A stretch of 64,000 nucleotides of DNA from a virus: the IMG/VR virus record IMGVR_UViG_3300008113_000149, positions 1 to 64,000 of that record, one strand, 5' to 3'. Both the position numbers and the translations under genes were made by a program. The first letter of the stretch is position 1. Every line of letters starts with the position of its first letter. This document shows positions 1 to 5,043 of the stretch, piece after piece. The notes under the pieces were generated by a model. That model worked only from the letters and a program-made list of their open reading frames with translations, made no database searches and was not told where the DNA came from.

Positions 1-203
1 ACGCGAAACCCCGAATTTCCTTGCGTGCCGTTTGGCATACGCACCACGATTACCGCGCTTTAAACGTGCGGGGTAACCCGCGCAAGTAGGGGGAGGCTTT
101 TTTATCGTAAATTTTGTGAAATTTTTGTAGCGTATACCTTCACCCCCCGCGCGAATACTGGATTTACTAACCCCCGGGGGGGGTCAATTACCAGGGGGGG
201 TAT
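1..203. other. Gene-free, G/C-run-rich leader with hairpins
   Basis: I see no convincing gene here. The stretch has an inverted repeat around 22-43 (TGCGTGCC, then GGCATACGCA), a GCGGG/CCCGC hairpin at 68-81 followed by a T run near 98-104, and runs of C and G at about 145-200. It could be a terminator or leader region, or part of a genome-end or packaging region. The sequence does not decide between these. Confidence 0.4.
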
Positions 204-211
204 TATATTTG
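204..211 (+). promoter_or_regulatory. Bacteroidetes -7 box (TATATTTG) of the nuclease gene
   Basis: TATATTTG matches TAnnTTTG and its last base is 4 bases from the ATG at 216. That spacing predicts a leaderless or nearly leaderless message. Confidence 0.7.
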
Positions 212-215
212 CGGG

Positions 216-800
216 ATGAAGAAGTTAATATATATGGCGTTATGTATGGTAGGTACAAGCGTTAGTGGCCAGGTTTTACGGGATTCTGTAATGGTACGGG
301 GGTCTATTTTCAGTGCGGTGTATTCGGAGGTATTACAGCAGCCGAAGCGGGTATGGTATGTGGTGCAGTGTCCAACGGGGAGTTATCCTAGGGCGGGGAT
401 GGATTTTTACGGGTGTGATAGTATTAAGGCGAGTGATGGCAAGGATTACGAGGCGAATGTGTGGGACAAGGGTCATTGTGCTCCTGCTGCTGACTTTAAT
501 TGTGACAGGGCGAGGTTGTGGGCTACGTTTAGTTATTTGAATTGTGTATTGCAGCACGAGAGGCTAAACAGGGGGGCATGGCGGTTGTTGGAGGTACGTG
601 AGCGTGAGTTGGCAAAGACTGTACGGGTGGAGGTAGAGATCAGGATGGTGTACAGTAAGGGGAGTTTAAGGTTGCCTACGGGGGCTACTGTTCCAGATGG
701 GTTTTGGAAGGAGATTAAGTATTCTGGGAACAGTGAGTTGTATTATTTTAGGAATGAGGATCCAAAGACTACGGATTTTCGTAAGTTTTTGGTCCAGTAG
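216..800 (+). CDS. Exported DNA/RNA non-specific endonuclease (NUC family)
   Basis: The 194-residue protein starts with a signal peptide (about residues 1-19, MKKLIYMALCMVGTSVSG). It contains the NUC-family signature DKGHCAPAADF (residues 84-94, catalytic His87), followed by LNRGAW (117-122), whose Asn118 matches the metal-binding Asn of Serratia-type nucleases. The family cuts DNA and RNA with a single Mg2+ ion. The signal peptide implies action in the periplasm or outside the cell. The gene stands alone with its own promoter and converges on the next, minus-strand genes. It could scavenge nucleotides or destroy DNA of superinfecting phages; neither role is shown by the sequence. Confidence 0.85.
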   Translation: MKKLIYMALCMVGTSVSGQVLRDSVMVRGSIFSAVYSEVLQQPKRVWYVVQCPTGSYPRAGMDFYGCDSIKASDGKDYEANVWDKGHCAPAADFNCDRARLWATFSYLNCVLQHERLNRGAWRLLEVRERELAKTVRVEVEIRMVYSKGSLRLPTGATVPDGFWKEIKYSGNSELYYFRNEDPKTTDFRKFLVQ

Positions 801-851
801 GGGGATATTCTGTTTAACTTCTAGGGGTCATTTCTTAAACAAAGTGGCCCT

Positions 852-922
852 AAAAGTTAAACAAAAGTGTCATTGTCTCAAAAATCCCCGGGGTGAGACA
901 AAAAAAAGTTAAACAAAAGTGT
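852..922. repeat. Two 19-bp direct repeats flanking a hairpin
   Basis: AAAAGTTAAACAAAAGTGT occurs at 852-870 and again at 904-922. Between the copies lies a hairpin with arms TGTCTCA and TGAGACA around a CCCCGGGG core (about 874-900). A weaker relative (TTAAACAAAGTGGCCC) begins near 835. The stretch lies between convergent genes, so a two-way terminator is the simplest reading. Protein-binding iterons are an alternative. Confidence 0.6.
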
Positions 923-924
923 AA

Positions 925-1182
925 TTACTCAAATACGTCAATTTGATCTACGAAGATTGGGGTTTGTTCGCCCACGTAGGTATTCCAGGTATTGTATTCT
1001 AGGAATTCTATGGCATCTTCTGGTGTCATATCTTCGTCGATGAGGATTTGGATCATTTGTTGTTTGGAGTAGACGACTCTTAATGAGAGGGTATCTAATC
1101 CTAGGATGGCGTCATCGAATCCATCAGCGAATAGAAGGGAGTCATCGGGGACGAATAGTAGCAGTTGTTCTCGTTTGGTCAT
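925..1182 (-). CDS. Conserved-type small phage protein, unknown function
   Basis: This is an 85-residue acidic protein. I take the ATG at 1182 (MTKREQLLLF) rather than the longer reading, because the upstream extension is low in quality and crosses the gap to the next gene. The central GFDDAILG and the segment DMTPEDAIEFLEYN followed by YVGEQTPI look like a small protein seen in many phages, for which no function is known to me. It is the last gene of the minus-strand recombination block. Confidence 0.6.
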   Translation of the reverse strand: MTKREQLLLFVPDDSLLFADGFDDAILGLDTLSLRVVYSKQQMIQILIDEDMTPEDAIEFLEYNTWNTYVGEQTPIFVDQIDVFE

Positions 1183-1222
1183 AAAATTAAAGCAGGTAAC
1201 GTAAGTAACGTAGTTAACGCAG

Positions 1223-1735
1223 TTATAAAAGTTGTTCGGTTGATACAAGGTAAAAGTTAAAGTGAAAGAAACCTTCTTTGTATAGGGTTTCAAAGCATTG
1301 GTAGGCAGATTTGTCTATTTTTATGGATGCGGGTGAGTGATCTGAAAGGGGGTTAGAGGTTTTAAGTAGGGAGTGAATGGGGTGAGCGATGAGGTTAATC
1401 CCGTAGAGTTTGGGAGAGTCTCTATCCGAGTAGACGTTATAATCACCGGGGGCGGGGTATGAACGTACTGGCTCCATTTGTTGACCGTATACGAAGTTGT
1501 ATTTTTTAAGCAGACGGTATTTATAGCATCCGGGGGTCATTAGTCTGGTGGGGTGTGCAGAGGTAGCACATTGGAATTGGTGGTAGACTCTTTCGGTTCC
1601 GTTGATAGTTGGGATTAATATGGTGTCGTTCATCCCAGGTAAGGTACTATTGCGGATGGCTATAATGTCCGTAAACTGTGGCAGGGTCTGATACGTAGTG
1701 TAGATGAAGTCAGAGAGTTTCTGGTATAGTGACAT
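1223..1735 (-). CDS. Unknown phage protein
   Basis: The product is 170 residues with no signal peptide or membrane segment. It has conspicuous Pro/Gly/Tyr-rich stretches (TPGCYKYR, YPAPGDYNVY, SPKLYGINLIAHP) and a C-terminal Phe/Tyr-rich end. I recognise no domain. The start overlaps the 3' end of the upstream HTH gene by 26 bases, which suggests one transcript. Confidence 0.6.
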   Translation of the reverse strand: MSLYQKLSDFIYTTYQTLPQFTDIIAIRNSTLPGMNDTILIPTINGTERVYHQFQCATSAHPTRLMTPGCYKYRLLKKYNFVYGQQMEPVRSYPAPGDYNVYSDRDSPKLYGINLIAHPIHSLLKTSNPLSDHSPASIKIDKSAYQCFETLYKEGFFHFNFYLVSTEQLL

Positions 1736-1925
1736 AATGAGTTCGATAGAGTTTTTGTTTGGTTCGTTTGTAAAGGGAGCAAAAAGCAGTTCCGTTTAGT
1801 CCGAGTCTTCTTCCTGCTCTTGCGTAGGAATAGCCAAGTTCGTCTTTTAGGATGAGGCTGGCATACTGCCTAGGACTGAGACCCCCCAAATCCAGAATTA
1901 GATCAAGGGTAAGTTCATTCTCCAT
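1710..1925 (-). CDS. Small HTH protein, sigma region-4-like
   Basis: The 71-residue product from the ATG at 1925 has the pattern LSPRQYASLILKDELGYSYA followed by RAGRRLGLNG and LYKRTKQKL. This reads like the helix-turn-helix of sigma-70 region 4 (LTPRQ..V..L...G.SY.EIA..LG....TV...L.RA..KL). Only that DNA-binding part is present; there is no region 2. It overlaps the end of the exonuclease gene by 11 bases and the next gene by 26. It could be a transcription regulator of the phage. Confidence 0.6.
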   Translation of the reverse strand: MENELTLDLILDLGGLSPRQYASLILKDELGYSYARAGRRLGLNGTAFCSLYKRTKQKLYRTHYVTIPETL

Positions 1926-2919
1926 AGATGACGTTATTGCGAAGAGCGCGCGTGCCACGGGCATCAGTCTTCCAAAGAATCTTTCCTTTGGTTCCGAAAT
2001 CCAAGGCTTCGTGTTCCTTCATGTAGTTTTTAATCTGATTGGAATACTCGCGGGCAATAGTCTCTTGAGTTTTTATTTCTTCTTGAGCCTTCTTATGATT
2101 AATGGCTAACTCCAGTAACTCTGGTGTTCCCTGCAAAGTTTTCATTTCTGAATCCGCATAACGCTTATTCAAAAACGATTCAAAGGCTTGGGTGCCATCA
2201 GGTTCGGGTTCATACAAGTGAACATTCTCAATGTCGGCACGCGCCGCTTCTACCCTGTCAGTAAAGTCCTGAACAGCCGATAAGATTTCAGTGACAATGG
2301 CTTCGTTGCGTTCCACAGGAAGCACCGTCAGTTTTCTGCCGTCTTCTAATAGCACGATCTCCCCGTAAGAAGTTTCGAGCCCTATCATATAGGTGGTTAA
2401 CTGAATAATGTAAGAAGGCGGAATCCCACCCTCCCACTGCTTCGATGAAAAGCCACTGATTGTTTTGATTTCCAAAACCCCGTGGATATTCTTGGTCACT
2501 AGGTTTCCGTTGTAGATGATACGCTCAGTATCGCTCTTGGTGATTATGCGGTCTGGTGAAAAGAATAAGTTAGGGTAGTCCGCGTTTAATATGTAACCGG
2601 GGACAGCCTTGCAAAACCTTTTCTTTGAGTCAAAGTTAAAGTTGTCAATGACTGACTCGGCACTATCGTCGTAATACTGCCACATGTTGGCTACGAAATC
2701 CTCTAAGCGCGATCCGTAAAACATCGCTAAGTTCTCGTCTTGCTTCAATGGTATGAAACCTAACTTCTGGTAGAAGAGTTCTATCTTGCTTTTGTAAGGA
2801 TTTAATCCTAGCAAAGTTCCTACTTCTGAGGCCCCAACCCCGCGAAGGCGAAAGTTCAACCAACCCTCGTAGTCGGTTTCTTTCTCTATGTTGACTATTT
2901 TGAATTTTTCGTTGGACAT
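1915..2919 (-). CDS. YqaJ-like phage recombination exonuclease (RecB-type nuclease fold)
   Basis: The 334-residue product (ATG at 2919; the longer reading needs a TTG) carries the ordered motifs of the lambda-exonuclease/YqaJ family. These are a basic RLRGVGASEVG (24-34), Glu73 in GSRLEDFVA, Asp123 in FSPDRI, the E-x-K pair Glu150/Lys152 in GVLEIKT, and Gln173/Tyr177 in IIQLTTY. Such enzymes resect dsDNA ends 5'-3' to feed single-strand annealing. The SSB-like gene two positions upstream fits a Red-type recombination module. No clear annealase (RecT/Erf/Sak) is visible; the 88-residue protein in between is too short and unlike them. Confidence 0.85.
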   Translation of the reverse strand: MSNEKFKIVNIEKETDYEGWLNFRLRGVGASEVGTLLGLNPYKSKIELFYQKLGFIPLKQDENLAMFYGSRLEDFVANMWQYYDDSAESVIDNFNFDSKKRFCKAVPGYILNADYPNLFFSPDRIITKSDTERIIYNGNLVTKNIHGVLEIKTISGFSSKQWEGGIPPSYIIQLTTYMIGLETSYGEIVLLEDGRKLTVLPVERNEAIVTEILSAVQDFTDRVEAARADIENVHLYEPEPDGTQAFESFLNKRYADSEMKTLQGTPELLELAINHKKAQEEIKTQETIAREYSNQIKNYMKEHEALDFGTKGKILWKTDARGTRALRNNVIYGE

Positions 2920-3161
2920 ACTACCCAAGTATATAAGTGTTCCGCAATTTCTATGATTTTTTTGGCTGTGGCCTCAGCACTTTCTCCCGATTTACCAACA
3001 TAGGCCGATGCCGCCGCCTTCAAACAAGATTGCTTAATGATTTTAGCATCCTTGTCATACGCATGCTGCATATGCTCAAATACAGGGGCAGACTTTTCTT
3101 TGTCTGGCCCCGTAATTTGTTTTGCAATAGTGTTGGCTAATTTTTTATTAGCGATGTCCAT
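2895..3161 (-). CDS. Unknown small protein between SSB and exonuclease
   Basis: The product is 88 residues, mostly predicted helix and rich in Lys and Ala (ANKKLANTIAKQI, AEATAKKIIEIAEHLY). It starts one base after the SSB-like gene ends and overlaps the exonuclease start by 25 bases, so it belongs to the recombination operon. I recognise no domain. A nucleic-acid-binding accessory is possible but only from position. Confidence 0.65.
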   Translation of the reverse strand: MDIANKKLANTIAKQITGPDKEKSAPVFEHMQHAYDKDAKIIKQSCLKAAASAYVGKSGESAEATAKKIIEIAEHLYTWVVCPTKNSK

Positions 3162-3162
3162 C

Positions 3163-3834
3163 TTACCAAGGTAAATCGTTTTCTTCTTCCTCTACTTCCT
3201 CAGATGCTACTTCAGTAACAGCAGGGGTAGAATACATAGAAGCCGTTGGTTTTGGTTGAGAATCCTGCGCTACAGCAGGATGTGGCAAACGCTTTTTGGT
3301 CTGAGTCAACAAATTCATAAAGAATTCTAACTCCTCATCGCGATCGATGTCCACGATGTCACCCTTCTTATTCTTTGAAATAATAATGTCGGGCTTTCCG
3401 TTTGGATTGTCCTTGGTGAAAAAGAATTTACAAGGCGCATTGTTGTTTACAACGATCAACGAAGATTTCTTTACTCCGTTTTCCTCTTTGATACGAGGGA
3501 TAAAACGTACTGGGTAATTGAAATCAATGTTCGGCAATACACTACAGAACATTCTAAAGTAAGATGAATTGGTGTCGATCTTCAAAACGTAACTCTCACC
3601 TTGATCCACTAAGTGAATCTGAAGAATCAATTTGGTTTTGCCGACTACCTCTTCCTCACGAGTAGAAAAGTTCGTTACAGTGCCTTCAATAAAATCATAA
3701 ATAAAGTAGTACTTGGTGTCTCCGTTCTTGTTCTGAATCGGGGTAGTACCCATTTCGTTTGTTTTCGAATAGCGGTAAATCTTACCGTTTCGCATGTCAA
3801 CATAAGTTGCCGTAGTGTTGTTTCCTAATCCCAT
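3163..3834 (-). CDS. SSB-like single-stranded DNA-binding protein
   Basis: The 223-residue protein has a beta-rich N-terminal two thirds, a Pro/Ser/Thr-rich linker (about 180-208) and an acidic tail ending EEEENDLPW. That organisation (core, flexible linker, acidic tip ending in Pro-aromatic) is the SSB layout; the E. coli tip ends DIPF. It heads the recombination operon and has its own promoter about 40 bases upstream. The core is not a textbook OB-fold by eye, so the assignment rests on tail, length and context. Confidence 0.65.
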   Translation of the reverse strand: MGLGNNTTATYVDMRNGKIYRYSKTNEMGTTPIQNKNGDTKYYFIYDFIEGTVTNFSTREEEVVGKTKLILQIHLVDQGESYVLKIDTNSSYFRMFCSVLPNIDFNYPVRFIPRIKEENGVKKSSLIVVNNNAPCKFFFTKDNPNGKPDIIISKNKKGDIVDIDRDEELEFFMNLLTQTKKRLPHPAVAQDSQPKPTASMYSTPAVTEVASEEVEEEENDLPW

Positions 3835-3871
3835 TATATAAAATTTTAAATGTTTCTAATTTTAACGTATA

Positions 3872-3879
3872 CAAATATA
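3872..3879 (-). promoter_or_regulatory. Promoter -7 box (TATATTTG) of the recombination operon
   Basis: On the minus strand TATATTTG lies about 38 bases before the ATG at 3834. Unlike the plus-strand late genes, this message should have a short A/T-rich leader. Confidence 0.65.
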
Positions 3880-3896
3880 ACTAATAGAAGGCTAAT

Positions 3897-3941
3897 AAAA
3901 AAGCCCCAAAGTCAGTTCTTACGGTATGAAATTGGGGACAT
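3897..3941 (-). terminator. Terminator after the tRNA, enclosing a 9-codon mini-ORF
   Basis: On the minus strand CCCCAA (3937-3932) pairs with TTGGGG (3909-3904) and is followed by a T run (3902-3897). A tiny ORF, MSPISYRKN (3941-3912), starts ATGTCC and stops inside the hairpin loop. The layout matches the unit at 4076-4126. Confidence 0.6.
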
Positions 3942-3945
3942 TTTG

Positions 3946-4070
3946 AAGTCAGGACAGGATTCGAACCTGTAATTAATCTGTTTCGTTAGTGCTTTGCAGA
4001 ATAACTATTCTGATTAATCCCCACCTTTCGGCTGTTATCTGGGTAGCGTCTACCATTCCGCCACCTGACT
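3946..4070 (-). tRNA. Oversized tRNA-Leu-like gene
   Basis: On the minus strand the acceptor arms AGTCAGG (4070-4064) and CCTGACT (3953-3947) pair perfectly. The D arm (TGGCGGAATGGTAGACGC) is typical of tRNA-Leu. The T arm is ACAGG-TTCGAAT-CCTGT, intact. CCA is not encoded. Between D and T arms there are about 75 bases, where a normal tRNA-Leu has about 35. That middle contains ATTAATC/GATTAAT (7 bp) around a CAGAAT/ATTCTG hairpin. I cannot place a standard 5-bp, 7-base anticodon arm, so the anticodon is unassigned. It may be a tRNA with an insertion, a degraded tRNA or a tRNA-like RNA. Confidence 0.65.
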
Positions 4071-4074
4071 AAAT

Positions 4075-4101
4075 AAAAAGCCCCCAACAGTCACTGGGGG
4101 C
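4075..4101 (-). terminator. Terminator-like hairpin upstream of the tRNA
   Basis: On the minus strand GCCCCCA (4101-4095), an 8-base loop and TGGGGGC (4086-4080) are followed by TTTTTATTT. It lies between a minus-strand promoter (4142-4149) and the tRNA, so it would act as an attenuator or bound a short RNA of about 60 bases. Confidence 0.65.
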
Positions 4102-4126
4102 ATTTCCGTTTTGCATCCTTGGACAT
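4091..4126 (-). other. 11-codon mini-ORF running into the terminator (possible leader peptide)
   Basis: The ORF reads MSKDAKRKCPQ and its TGA falls in the loop of the hairpin at 4080-4101. Translation would cover the first arm and could prevent the hairpin. The companion mini-ORF at 3912-3941 also starts ATGTCC and stops in a terminator loop. Chance cannot be excluded for ORFs this short. Confidence 0.35.
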
Positions 4127-4141
4127 TTAACGACTGCTCAG

Positions 4142-4149
4142 CAAAGATA
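4142..4149 (-). promoter_or_regulatory. Minus-strand -7 box (TATCTTTG) for the tRNA locus
   Basis: TATCTTTG on the minus strand fits TAnnTTTG and points towards the attenuator-like hairpin and the tRNA. Confidence 0.5.
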
Positions 4150-4181
4150 AAAAATAGTTTCGATTTGGCAATGCGTTTCAT

Positions 4182-4189
4182 TATTTTTG
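4182..4189 (+). promoter_or_regulatory. -7 box (TATTTTTG) of the 142-residue gene
   Basis: TATTTTTG fits TAnnTTTG and ends 8 bases before the ATG at 4198. It is divergent from the minus-strand promoter at 4142-4149. Confidence 0.55.
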
Positions 4190-4197
4190 TCTAAAGT

Positions 4198-4626
4198 ATG
4201 ATTGCCACGTATAGAAAAAAGCTAACTCCCGAAGTACTTGAAAAAGTTGTTAACGACATCGAAAGCAAGGGATACCCCAAGCCAATCGAAGACATCAAAA
4301 TCCGAGATATCACTTTTTCTTATTATAGTGATACCGCTGATAAGTATCGTCTTGGCCCTGCTATTAGATTTACTCGCAACTTGGAATATCTAATGAATCA
4401 AAGAGACTTCAAATTTGTGGACCTAGGTAAAGAAGTGGAAAAGAAAACAGGTATTCCCTATGTGTTGTTTTTTTCTAGCGAATGTCTGAACCCCGACCGA
4501 TACGCACTCAACACCCTATTTCAGTACACAGTCATCATTGGCTTCACTTTTAATATCTGCCCCTGGGATCTTCTTCAACACGATATCGAATATCTCAAGC
4601 AAAAAAATATGCTTAGTGTGTTTTGA
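4198..4626 (+). CDS. Possible HTH regulator, unknown family
   Basis: The 142-residue protein has a C-terminal half that loosely resembles an XRE-type helix-turn-helix. It reads FTRNLEYLMNQRDF, VDLGKEVEKKTGIP, then DRYALNTLFQYTVIIG and ICPWDLLQHDIEYL, comparable to the XRE order of core helices, Leu-rich helix and 'DLL..D'. The match is weak and Cys/Phe-rich, so I give it low weight. The gene stands alone between the tRNA locus and the structured RNA, with its own promoter. Confidence 0.55.
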   Translation: MIATYRKKLTPEVLEKVVNDIESKGYPKPIEDIKIRDITFSYYSDTADKYRLGPAIRFTRNLEYLMNQRDFKFVDLGKEVEKKTGIPYVLFFSSECLNPDRYALNTLFQYTVIIGFTFNICPWDLLQHDIEYLKQKNMLSVF

Positions 4627-4651
4627 TATTTCAAATTTTACTTTAGATTTG
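4621..4651 (+). promoter_or_regulatory. Full Bacteroidetes promoter of the structured RNA
   Basis: TTTTG at 4621-4625, an 18-base spacer and TAGATTTG at 4644-4651 match both halves of the Bacteroidetes consensus. Transcription would begin near 4655, where no ORF starts. Confidence 0.75.
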
Positions 4652-4654
4652 TAA

Positions 4655-4980
4655 CCCCCTAACTGGACGGGATGATCTACAGTGGCGGTTAGGGTAGTAG
4701 TGTTACCACGGGATTTCGGCAAAGCACAGCGATGGCACTAAGGAATGAGTCGCAGGACCGAACAGGGGGTGCAACCCTTGACAGTTGATTCCAAGTTGAT
4801 GAACTTGCATGTTTTCATCAACCACGGAAGAGGGTGTACGAGAAAGTGTACAACTTCAGTGGGTGATCTCTGACGACAAGTCAGGATAACTCACTGCACT
4901 CTAGGGTACCAAGAAAATGATGTAATCGTAGTATTAGATTACCTTAACTAGTAATAGGATAAAAGTATTCTTTTATCCTT
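4655..4980 (+). ncRNA. Structured non-coding RNA of about 325 bases, unknown class
   Basis: No credible ORF covers this stretch. Consecutive self-complementary pairs are visible: CCCTAAC 4657-4663 with GTTAGGG 4688-4694; TAGTG 4698-4702 with CACTA 4736-4740; GGAAT 4742-4746 with ATTCC 4788-4792, enclosing GGGT/ACCC 4767-4777; GTTGATGA 4795-4802 with TCATCAAC 4815-4822; GAAG 4827-4830 with CTTC 4854-4857, enclosing TGTAC/GTACA; AGTGGGT 4858-4864 with ACTCACT 4889-4895, enclosing CTGAC/GTCAG 4870-4884. It has a full promoter and a clean terminator. I see no tmRNA, RNase P, SRP or group I intron features. CAAGTT 4792-4797 can alternatively pair with AACTTG 4802-4807, so a conformational switch is possible. 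Confidence 0.75.
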
Positions 4981-4990
4981 AAACTCATTT
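4957..4990 (+). terminator. Intrinsic terminator of the structured RNA
   Basis: GGATAAAAG (4957-4965), loop TATT and CTTTTATCC (4970-4978) form a perfect 9-bp hairpin followed by T-rich sequence. Confidence 0.75.
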
Positions 4991-5030
4991 TTAAAAAATT
5001 ATTCTCCTTATACAATCTAGTTTATTTTAC

Positions 5031-5038
5031 TATATTTG
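5031..5038 (+). promoter_or_regulatory. -7 box (TATATTTG) of the portal gene
   Basis: TATATTTG ends 5 bases before the ATG at 5044, predicting a leaderless message for the start of the virion operon. I see no good TTTG at -33. Confidence 0.7.
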
Positions 5039-5043
5039 TATAA

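Noticed and set aside
4516-4722. Minus-strand 68-codon ORF across the structured RNA promoter
   Set aside because: It would run through a clear promoter and helices and overlaps the end of a plus-strand gene.
4655-4980. tmRNA, RNase P RNA or group I intron
   Set aside because: No T arm, no tag ORF, no conserved RNase P or intron core elements, and no split exon around it.
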